Source of the DNA: Distichodus sexfasciatus
Taxonomy: Eukaryota; Chordata; Actinopteri; Characiformes; Distichodontidae
Reading direction: 5' to 3'
Length of the DNA stretch: 64,000 bases
Assembly: GCA_032718565.1 (NCBI GenBank)
Contig: JAVGVS010000687.1
Location: 57,501 to 121,500, forward strand
In this document: piece after piece, positions 55,744 to 64,000 of the stretch
How positions within the stretch are numbered: position 1 is the stretch's first letter
Layout: each line of letters starts with the position of its first letter
The notes under the pieces: generated by a model
Seen by the model: only the letters and a program-made list of their open reading frames with translations
Databases searched by the model: none
Told to the model about the DNA's origin: nothing
Translations under genes and position numbers: made by a program

Positions 55744-56040
55744 GAGTTTGCATACTCTCCCTGTGTTCGCATGGGTTTTCTCTGGGTACTCCGGTTTCTT
55801 CCCACAGTCCAAAGGCATGCGATATAGGTTAACTGGTGCCTCTAAATTGGCCCCGTAAGGTGTGACTGTGTGTGTGGTTGTGTGTAATAATCATAATAAT
55901 AATAATAATATTTGACCTGCAGTGTGTTGGCACCTGCCCAGGGTTGTTCTCCGCCTTGCACCCGTCAGTTCCTGGGATAGGCTGTGGTCCCCTCGCGACC
56001 CTAGTTGGGATTAAGCAGTTTGGATAATGAATAAATAATA
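55744..56040 (+). repeat. Dispersed fish repeat R3 (copy 4), most complete
   Basis: It runs from 'ggagtttgcatactctccct' through 'tccggtttcttcccacagtc' and 'tgcccagggttgttctccg' to 'ctcgcgaccctagttggg', and ends in 'ggataatgaataaataat'. The short-repeat tail is typical of a retroposed element. Confidence 0.65.
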
Positions 56041-56391
56041 ATATAAAGAATTAAGAGAACAAGGTGATGGAATAAATTATTTATACTTTCATTCCATCAA
56101 CATAATAACAAATAGATGAATTAAAATGAAGTAAATGAAGTATATATACAATAATATAAATATTTTAAAATTTATTTTAGCATTATTATCATTGTGATAG
56201 CTCTGATCCAGCAGAAGAGTTCACAAAGTGTGGTCAGATTCTTCCCATTGACTTTAATGGAGAAAAATTTCACACTCTATGACATCATTCCATTGAACCA
56301 CTTTCTTCCCTCCTTTTTCACTTGATTTCTCCTTTAACATTGTTCCTTAATGAGGAAATGTTAAACTACTGCCATATCTAAAAAAAAATCT

Positions 56392-56815
56392 AACTGGTGA
56401 TTTTAGGCTACTTTCAGGGGTGCTCAAGCACCCTTAAATTTGAACTCTGCACCCCCTGAAAAATAATTATGATTCTGTAAGGGAGCCAATTATCCTCAAA
56501 CCTTAGATTTGCCAAAATTGCTTTTTAGAAATGGAATAAACAAAGACAGGCCCAAATGGACCAGTAAAATCCTTGCATGAGTCGGATCCTCCTCTGATTG
56601 GTTGGCGCGTCCACGATTGCTTGGTTGTTTTCATTTAAACTGGCATTTAAACCTATTGCAGACGTTACACAGCGCATCTCGGTGTCATCGTTCTCAAGAG
56701 CGAAATGTAAAGGTATAACTAATGGAGTTAAGATTTGGCAACCGCATTGTTCAAGTCAAGAGCCTCTGTCAGCACTGGGGACTGACCTGAAGGTCAGATC
56801 CGAGAATCACCCCTG
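56392..56815 (+). mobile_element. hAT-like element H1 (copy B), uninterrupted
   Basis: It starts 'aactggtgattttaggcta' and ends 'cagatccgagaatcacccctg'. The ends are imperfect inverted repeats of the CAGGGG-type seen in hAT elements. The internal blocks 'cctcaaaccttagatttgcc', 'aagacaggcccaaatggacc' and 'agcctctgtcagcactgggg' match copy A. Eight-base target duplications were not recognisable. Confidence 0.6.
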
Positions 56816-56861
56816 ATGTGAACGCACCTCGATGAAATGTGACCATCCCTGAAGAAGCAGT

Positions 56862-57015
56862 GGGTAGCTATTTTTGGCAGCGTCCGGGGAGCAGTGCCTG
56901 GGGACGGTACCTTGCTCATGAGTACCTCAATGGTACCTTTACCGGTGCCGGGACTCAAATCGGCAACCTTCTAAACACGGCTGAACTCCCTAACCGTTCC
57001 TCTACCAATTACCTC
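56862..57015 (-). mobile_element. SINE family S1 (copy 9, inverted, 5' part)
   Basis: On the minus strand it shows 'ggtagaggaacggttagg' and 'ccgatttgagtcccgg', then 'aaaggtaccattgaggtact' and 'catgagcaaggtaccgtccc'. The 3' body is missing. Confidence 0.65.
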
Positions 57016-58204
57016 ATTTAATTCCATCTAACACCCTCAGTATTCAGTATTTTCAGCTCTAAAGCAACAATTCCCTGTGTCTCCTCCTCAACACCTAACA
57101 CTCTTTTAAACCGCATCAAGGAGACAGGAACAGCCTCCTCCCTAATCCACTGCTTTCATAATTAACCACGCTACACACTCTCGCTTTAAATTACTGTCGT
57201 CCGAGATATAAGTGGAGATGGAGGGAGAGAGAGAAAGAGAGAGGGAGCACAGAAAGGGAGAGCGCAGAAAAGAGAGGATTAAATAACATTCCTGTAGTCT
57301 TTTCCACACACACCCCCTGCCACTAGAAGACATTACTAATTAATTCACCTGGCAAACACACCAGCCAAGAATTACAGCAGACAAGTAAAACAACTCTCTC
57401 TCCATCTCCGTCTCCGTCTATCTGTCTGGAAAATAAGGCCTGGATGACCCTGGTGGAACACTTTGTGCTTTGTGAGGATACAGTTATTTCACAATGTTAA
57501 AAAGAAACTTTGGAACTAGTGACACTTTAAAAGACAGATGATGTAGAATTATCTACTAAGTCGCGGTTAAGCGCTATAGCAGGTTGCGTAATGATTCTGC
57601 AGGGGTTACTGTAGGTGTTAATGAGCAGCGACGCCTCACGTCGTGACACCTATAGTCGGATGATGACGGAGGAGCTTATTGCAGATGTTATGCTTGATTG
57701 GTATCCAGTACAGACTAAAAATTGTACTGTATTTTTGAGACAGCAGCCATTTTTATGTGTTTATGCATTGCTAGTTGACTGCTTTATTCAGTCCCTCAGG
57801 CCTTGAATCTTGCAGAAGCACTGCGGTACCAATGCTGTCAATCTGAAATGGATTGTAAATTTTGGGAAATTAATTTATTTTTACCATAGTGATCAGCATT
57901 TTTTGACGTGATGGTGTTTCTCCTAATCTGCCTTATAAAGGTTGTTTAGTCTTGACTCATAAAACATTCTTCCGCATTTTTGTTGTTTTGGATTTTAGGT
58001 GTTAATTATATCTTCGCAAATGAATACATATTAAATGTGGAGAAATTGTCATTTCATTAATTTTGAATCATTCTAAAGTTATCAGTTTTATTTTAAGCTT
58101 ATTTTAAATAATCACGTCAAAAATGATCTTACATCACTTGCAGACAATATTGGAATTTTGAAGCATTCCCCTTGAAATAATCAAAATGATGTGTGTATAT
58201 TAAG
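57016..58204. other. Kir7.1-type gene intron 1, central part
   Basis: A GA run lies at about 57216-57246. The rest is AT-rich intron sequence without recognisable repeats or exons. Confidence 0.5.
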
Positions 58205-58352
58205 ACAAAAAAATAAGCATATGGGGCTAGTTTCCCAGTCAAGGATTAAGCCTAGTCCTAGTCTAACTTTGAGTTTGAATGGCAAATCTCCATTGGTGCT
58301 ACAACTTAGTCCAAAACTAGGCTTAATCCATGAGCAAGAAACCAGCCCATGA
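58205..58352. mobile_element. Foldback element family F1, intact unit
   Basis: The left arm 'gggctagtttcccagtcaag' continues 'gattaagcctagtcctag'. The right arm, read in reverse, is 'gggctggtttcttgctcatg' then 'gattaagcctagttttgg'. The arms of about 37 bases enclose a short centre, total ~150 bp. This serves as the reference copy for the rearranged copies at 20332-20995 and elsewhere. Confidence 0.7.
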
Positions 58353-58417
58353 AGTTCAGCTATAATCTAATCTAAAAGACTATAATCTAAATTAATATAT
58401 AAGGTGTAGACTAAACA

Positions 58418-58670
58418 TGCTTTTTTATGTCCAATATGATACTGATAGAAAATTTGGATATCTGCCAATACGATGCAGATCTGATACAGTCTCTGAGTCT
58501 TTTTTAAACAGAAATCATAAAATAATGCTTTCAAAAATACATGACTGAAATTATTCTGTTCTTCTTAAGAAAAAACTTGACTTAAAAACTATCTTAACTA
58601 AAACAATGTAATAATATAGATCGGCGCAATGCCACCAATATCCGATCCACGTATCAGATCGGTGCCATCT
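58418..58670 (+). mobile_element. DNA transposon-like element D1, internally deleted copy
   Basis: The left part 'caatatgatactgatagaa', 'ggatatctgccaatacgatg' and the right end 'cgtatcagatcggtgccatc' correspond to the two ends of 22794-23430, with the centre shortened. Confidence 0.55.
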
Positions 58671-58787
58671 TTAGTGTAGACATGTAAAAAAAAAAACTTA
58701 AACTTAGGAATAAATTTAAAAATAACATTCTGTCTATCAAGAATTTATCTTGTCATTCCTGTAAATAATCTCCTTTTTCCATTCCAG

Positions 58788-59378
58788 GTCCCAATCTTCC
58801 ACCGCCACCTTCCTCATCATCTTCATCACCCCCAACCAACCTCACCCCTCCTCCCACCTTTCCACCCACCCACCAGCCTGTCTTCATGGAAACCAGAACC
58901 CCTACTAACAACGCTTTGGACCGGAAGTCCGCCTCGGTTCCACTGATGGCCAAACCTGCTGTCCAGCAGAGATTCGTCAGTAAGGATGGCCGGAGCCTGT
59001 TTCGGGGCCCTACCGGGCGGGAGACATGGCTGGGAGCCCTGAAGGACATGTGGGGCTTATGGTTATCGCTGCGTTGGCGCTGGGTGGTGGTGGCATTCTG
59101 CAGCTCCTTCATCCTGCACTGGCTTTTCTTTGCCATCCTTTGGTACCTGTTGGCGCGCACCAATGGAGATTTGGGCATTGACCACGACAACCCGCCCCCG
59201 GGGCACACGCTGTGCGTCAAGTATGTCACCAGCTTCACTGCCGCTTTCTCTTTCGCGTTGGAAACGCAGCTGACCATCGGCTACGGGACGATGTATCCCA
59301 ATGCTGACTGCCCCACTGCCATCGCCATCCTCGCCCTGCAGATGCTGATGGGACTTATGCTGGAGGCCTTCATCACGG
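58788..59378 (+). CDS. kcnj13: Inward-rectifier K+ channel Kir7.1-type, first coding exon
   Basis: The exon begins after the acceptor 'ctttttccattccag' (58787). About 98 bases are 5' UTR, and the coding part starts at the ATG 58886. It encodes residues 1-164 plus one base of Gly165. Visible parts: a cytoplasmic N-terminus with 'FVSKDGRSLF'; the slide helix 'TWLGALKDMWGLWLSLRWRW'; first membrane helix 'VVVAFCSSFILHWLFFAILW'; pore loop with 'SFTAAFSFALETQLTIGYG' (GYG at 132-134); and second helix 'AIAILALQMLMGLMLEAFIT'. Met136 directly after GYG-Thr is the position that is Met in Kir7.1 (Met125 in human) and Arg in other Kir channels. This is the signature of KCNJ13, a low-conductance K+ channel of transporting epithelia and, in zebrafish, pigment cells. 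The N-terminus is about 11 residues longer than human. The donor 'acg g/gtatgt' follows 59378. Confidence 0.92.
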
Positions 59379-61905
59379 GTATGTTTACACCAACCATATA
59401 AAGCAACGTCACAATATATGATGTCTGATCAGTGTTTTCATTGGGGACCAATGCTTATGGGCTCATTGATCACTCAAACGCTGTGTTGATGTAAATCAAT
59501 GTATCATTACACGCCTAGTTACAATGCTCTGCAGTGTTCATGAGCCACTAGAAAAGGGAGGGAAACTGGAACTGGTGACAGGGTAATGGCGGCCAAGGCT
59601 CATTGATGCATGTGGAGAGTGAACACTGGCCAATGTTGTACCATCAAACAGAACAGCTACCAGGTTCAAATTGTTGAAAATGTTGATGCTGATTCTAATG
59701 GAAGGAACTCACTGTGTAGCAGCAAATTTGTTCCTCGCTATTACTTGTGAAAATATGAGATGAGAGACCAGCTAGTTTAGCTCTTTGCTGCTGTTAGAAC
59801 TGTTGGTGGTTACAACAGGGGTCGCCATCTTGTGGCCCATGAGGGTCCCAATGCCCTCGTCCTGCATTTACCTTTTTGGCAATTTCCATCACCTAATTAC
59901 AGGAATGGTCTTGTTTTAAGCCACTTTATTTTAAGGGTCTTGTTCAGGGACCTGTAGAGCTGGATTTGAACCAACGACCTCTACACCCCAGTACAGTGAT
60001 GGGAATGTGCTTTAAAAGTTACTAACTCTTTGACATCTCTGGGCATCTTTCTAAAATTTAGCGGCTGAAATCCCAATATGCTGCAAAAATTAGCCCGTAA
60101 ACTAGCAAAATTCTATTGGAAACACGTTAAATGTGTTGTAACACCTTAAATAGCCTTCTATGAAATCCTCAGTATCAGCATATGTAAGCTTTTTTTTCTT
60201 TTCAGTCCCCAATATCATATGGCCTGGTGAAGTAAAAAGGTGAGTAAGGATCTAGTTCGGAGTTGAGGTCAGTTAAACAAGCCTTGCCTGATGCTGTCAC
60301 AGTTCTCAGGTCAATATAGTGGAAAGCAAAATCCAGGACACAGAGTTCTCTCTTTGTTTTCACAGCAAAAGTTGGTGCTTTTGGACTGAAGGTTGAACAT
60401 TTTCCTGCCAAATTTATCACAGAGTACACAGTAAAGGGAAATTGGTGGAAATCAATAAAATTGATTTTAGAAACACATAAGGTTCCTGTGTTCACAAGTA
60501 AGGCAATGTCATTTGCATCACTTATCTTCTTAGAGATTTACTATCACACTTCTACATAACAAAACTATCACAACTTCTCAGATGAGTTCTCTCTTTTAAT
60601 TTCATCATATGGCATGAGGATTTGGGGAGACAGGATGTAAGGGCAAGGGACTGGTTAGGTTAGGAATGTACCAGGGACAACTGGGGAATAGAGAAGCAAA
60701 TGTAAGAGGCTCCCAGAAAACAGATTCTCAGAAGATACACACATACATGGAAACTGTCTACAAACTAATTATACTGTAAGAATATAATTGAATAAAATCA
60801 AGTAAAATCTATGATTACTCACTTAATATTCACTAAAATACACACAAAATTCTTTACATACATTTAAACATACATTTACAGCCATCTGAGCACCTTTATT
60901 AGTAAAAAAATGCCGATTTCCAACTTTAAATTGTTATGATAGACATGCAAATTGTTATGACTTACATACTATATAACCACATTTTTATGTAGTTAACCAC
61001 TCATATTTTCATGAAATGTTGAGCAAAAACCATTGACTGGTAGTGGATATGCATTTTTCCATCCAGTCAATGCAAAAGAGAGAGATGGCTTTATAGGATG
61101 GCTGGTATTTGAAATGTAATCCGTTTGTGTATGTATGAGCTGTTGGTAGTGGTAGTTAGGGAGTTCGTCCCATGATTTGACGGTCGCCGGTTCAAATCCT
61201 GGAATGGTAAAGGTACCACAAGTACCACAAGCTCCCCGGGAGCTGCCATAAAGCTGCCCACTGCTCCTTTACGGATGGGTCAAATGCAGAGGTCACAGTG
61301 CACTGTGGTGTGTTCACAATGACAAATAATCACTCACAAAAATATGTCTTTCCTGGCCGTCCCAGATCATAACAGAAAAACATGTCTGAAGGCTTAATAT
61401 TCACAGATTTTTCATTCAATTTTAGCTGACATCTCATAATGTAAGAAGAAACTCATCATTTTTTTTCTGACACAGCATTTATAAAGAATGTAAACTGTTA
61501 ACCATTTAAATAAAGTTTTCTAGTAGAAAAGGACCTGAGGTACTGTAGATAGCTTAAACTCTGCTAACATATAACTTATAAAACCTCTTCAAACAGTCTA
61601 GCATGGACAGTGTGGTGTGAACATACTGTCAATCAGTTACTTTACAGATATTCCCAGCAACTCAGCATAATGAGAAAAATGTTTTCGGGAATATAAGACA
61701 GACAGACAGACAGACCTCTGGTTATATTGTTTGACATGAACAGAAATGTGCCCGTTTAAAGTTTTATCAAGCTTAATTTTAACCCTATATCTTAGAAATG
61801 TTTGACCAAGTTTCTCGTCACTTATCACTGAACCACAGCGTCATCATCAAATCTCAGTCCCTACATTTTTCCACTTTCTTACCATCTCCACTCTCCCATC
61901 CCCAG
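59379..61905 (+). other. Kir7.1-type gene intron 2
   Basis: A 2.5-kb intron with the donor GTATGT and the acceptor 'ctcccatccccag'. It holds one SINE (61140-61338) and a short GACA run near 61700-61712. No further exon was seen. The intron interrupts the gene just after the second membrane helix, where I recall the human KCNJ13 intron to lie. Confidence 0.85.
61140..61338 (+). mobile_element. SINE family S1 (copy 10)
   Basis: Complete head and body: 'gttggtagtggtagttaggg', box B 'gccggttcaaatcctgg', 'ctgctcctttacggatgggt' and 'cacaatgacaaataatcact'. It lies within intron 2 of the channel gene. Confidence 0.78.
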
Positions 61906-62501
61906 GTGCATTCGTGGCTAAGTTTTCCCGCCCGCAGAAGCGCTGCACCGGAATCCTGTTCAGTCCGCAGGCGGTGGTTTGCGAAGTTGAAGGTCAGCGC
62001 TGCCTGATGTTCCGGGTGTGCAACCTGCTGTCCAGGCCGCTGGTGGATGTGAGTGTGAGCGCCGTCCTTTATGAGGAACGAGACGACCACACGCTGCACC
62101 AAACGACCGTAGAGTTCATGTTGGACGGCTTGGGCTCCAGGCCCTGCCCCCTCTTCCTGTCGCCTTTGACATTTCTTCACCCGCTGACGCCCGACAGCCC
62201 CCTAAACCGTGTTCTACCCCCCGCTGGCCAGCACCAGTTTGAGGTGGTGGTGTTTCTCTCTGGCACCCAGGAGGGGACGGGATCCGCCTACCATAAGCGG
62301 ACGTCCTATTTGCCAGACGAAATCCAGTATGGCCGGCGCTTTTCCAAGGCGACTGTTCAGCGTGGGAAAAGGCGGGACAGTTTGGACGCCGTGCGCTATT
62401 TCGACACGCAACTGTGCCCGCTCACCAACTCCAACATCAACTCCCAGGACAAGATGTGTGTGGTGCAGGTTAATGGCGATGGAAATGACAAGATAGAATA
62501 G
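61906..62501 (+). CDS. kcnj13: Inward-rectifier K+ channel Kir7.1-type, last coding exon
   Basis: The exon joins the first at a split Gly codon to give '..FIT/G/AFVAKFSRP', the exact Kir7.1 junction. It encodes the cytoplasmic domain: 'AKFSRPQKRCTGILFS' at the membrane interface (a likely PIP2-contact region in Kir channels), 'VCNLLSRPLVDVSVSAVLY', 'FELDG'-like 'EFMLDGLGSRPCP', 'PLTFLHPLTPDSPL', 'FEVVVFLSGTQEGTG' and 'KRTSYLPDEI'. The combined protein is 362 residues (human Kir7.1 360), so the gene looks complete and functional. The last ~30 residues ('CPLTNSNINSQDKM', 'VVQVNGDGNDKIE', stop 62499-62501) align loosely with the human tail. They are also the part that is repeated downstream. GC content is clearly higher than in flanking DNA. 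Confidence 0.93.
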
Positions 62502-63435
62502 CTGTTCCATGTTTCGGCTTTGGTGTTCCCACCCTGGACTTGCAAAGGGGCATTTCACTTGCCAACAACAACTATCAACCTCTTACAGCCCCTTACAGCC
62601 CCTGCCACTGGCAGATGCCGTTTCTGAACCAATGTCTTGAACAGCCCTGTAAATCACCACTTTGCTGCTATGCAACTTTGCCCGCTCATCAATAACACCG
62701 ACGCCAACATCAACTCCCAAGAAAAGATGTGTGTGGTGCAGGTTAACGGTGATGGCAATGACATGATCAGATAGCTGTTCCTGTTTTCTGGCGTTCATAC
62801 ACCTTCTCTGGACTTGCAAAAAGAGCATTCCACATGCCAACAACTGCTAACCCCTTGCCACCCCAAAAACGACCATCATCCTCTTACAACCCCTTACAGC
62901 TCCTGCCAATGGGAAAATCTGTCGTTCTTGAAAGGCGATGACATTTCTGGACCAGTGTCTTAAACAGCCCCGTAAAATCTGAGCTTTCATTCATCACCAC
63001 TTTGCTGCTATGCAACCCTGCCCACTCGTCAATAACATCAACGGCAACATCAACTCCCAAAAAAAGATGTACATGGTGCAGGTTAACAGTGATGGCAATG
63101 ACAAGATCAGATTGCTGTTCCCATCTTTTGGCTTTCGTGCACCTACTCCGGACTCACAAAAAGAGCATTCCACATGCCAACAACAACTGGGTACCCCAAC
63201 AACCAGGTAATTCTGGCATTCGATGGGATCCCGTTTCCAACCGATGTCCTTAATTAACCTTGTAAGATCTGAGCTTCCTTTTATCACCACTTTGCTGCTA
63301 TCCAACTCTGCTCACTCGTCAATGCGAACATCAACTCCCAGGACAAGATGTACGTGGTGCAAGTTAACAACAATGGTAATGACAAGATATAATAACTGTT
63401 CCTGTCATTCACACTCGCAAAAAGGGCATTTCATT

Positions 63436-63466
<31 letters not shown>

Positions 63467-63822
63467 CAACCTGTTACAAGACCAACAACTGTGGCATTCC
63501 AATGACCTAGAACCTGATGGGACACCGTTCCCGACCACTAAGATCTGACCTTCCTCTTTTTACCACTTTGCTGCTACCAACTCTGCCTACTAGTCAACAA
63601 CGACAACACAAAGTCCTAGGAAAAGATGGACATGGTTAACAATGACGTCAACAACAAGATCAAATAGCCGTTCCCAACAACAACCATCAACCTCTTACAA
63701 ACACAACAACTGCATCATTTCGATGTCCCAGAACCTGACAATACTGTCGAGGTTTCCAAACCAATGTCTTCAAACAACCCTGTAAGATTTGAGCTTCCAT
63801 TTATTGCCACTTTGCTGCTATA
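62408..63822 (+). repeat. Five-unit tandem array made from the Kir7.1 tail and 3' UTR
   Basis: Unit 1 (62408-62671) is the real last coding stretch plus 3' sequence. Units 2 (62672-63011), 3 (63012-63301), 4 (63302-63577) and 5 (63578-63822) repeat it with increasing decay. Each begins 'gcaact(ctg/ttg)cccactcgtcaa'-like and contains 'aacatcaactcccaggaca' and 'gtggtgcaggttaa' blocks. Each ends with 'atcaccactttgctgctat'. Lengths are about 264, 340, 290, 276 and 245 bases. The stop codon at the position equivalent to 62499 is kept in units 2, 4 and 5, while unit 3 has TTG there. Confidence 0.85.
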
Positions 63823-64000
63823 GGTACCAGGTGATTGAGAGCTCCTGGGGCTTCCTGCTGTTCTTAAAGAATTAGGGTGGATGATGGTGACTTTTGTGTT
63901 GGGTTTTGTTTGTGCTGTGGCCTTAAGCACCAAAATCTTTGGTGTTTTCACACACCTGCAAGTGTACTTACTCTACGTTTGGTTTTGGGAGGGCAAAACA
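63823..64000. other. End of window, nothing recognised
   Basis: A short sequence beyond the array. No poly(A) signal clearly belonging to the channel gene was found in it. Confidence 0.4.

Noticed and set aside
58753..59277. 174-codon minus-strand frame opposite the channel's first coding exon
   Set aside because: It is a shadow of the GC-rich Kir7.1 exon; the plus-strand reading has clear family motifs.
62209..62843. Additional frames over and after the last channel exon
   Set aside because: They are other-frame or antisense readings of the exon and of its tandem copies; only the frame continuing from the first coding exon is supported.

Overview
The window is chromosomal DNA of a ray-finned (teleost) fish. 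It is AT-rich and intron-bearing, full of long CA/TG, GATA and CTTT microsatellites, and carries fish-type mobile elements: tRNA-derived SINEs with the tail 'aagagcgtctgctaaatg'-like, a Tc1 transposon, a Tx1/L1-type LINE end, hAT-like elements and a BEL/Pao LTR retrotransposon. The species cannot be named from the sequence. The repeat set would suit an otophysan fish, but that is a weak inference.

Only two host protein-coding genes are supported. (1) On the minus strand, 5.8-16.3 kb, is a galactose-3-O-sulfotransferase, closest by recall to GAL3ST4. It has two large catalytic exons (5821-6966, 7053-7776), a small exon encoding the membrane anchor (8978-9088), and a candidate first exon at 16212-16285 in a CpG-rich promoter. 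The splice phases agree through all four exons. The product would be a Golgi type II enzyme that moves sulfate from PAPS to the 3-OH of galactose. (2) On the plus strand, 54.9-62.5 kb, is an inward-rectifier potassium channel of the Kir7.1 (KCNJ13) type. It has a TATA promoter, a predicted non-coding first exon (to 55080) and two coding exons (58788-59378 and 61906-62501) joined inside the codon for the Gly after the second membrane helix. The predicted channel is 362 residues. Its last ~85 coding bases plus adjacent 3' sequence are repeated, with decay, four more times downstream (to 63822).

Between the two genes lie about 38 kb with no convincing host gene: nested mobile elements and simple repeats. 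The outstanding element is a 7.7-kb BEL/Pao retrotransposon (about 45773-53504) with one uninterrupted 2011-codon Gag-Pol reading frame, two ~530-bp LTRs and a GATTT(T) target duplication. It sits inside an older hAT-like element, and a second copy of that element at 56392-56815 acts as an unoccupied reference site. Other elements are a 5'-truncated Tx1-like LINE bedded in a CTTT tract (31519-32410), an internally deleted Tc1 transposon (34844-35706), about ten copies of one SINE family, a second SINE family, foldback elements, and a 250-bp repeat present three times, each time bordered by CA arrays.

I found no prokaryotic system, CRISPR array, rRNA gene or functional tRNA gene. The most unusual items are the Kir7.1 tail array, the BEL insertion with its internal reference site and patchily diverged LTRs, the LINE in its microsatellite target, and the sulfotransferase promoter squeezed between a polypurine tract and a long CA/G-rich block. 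The two genes show no functional link; their adjacency is positional only.
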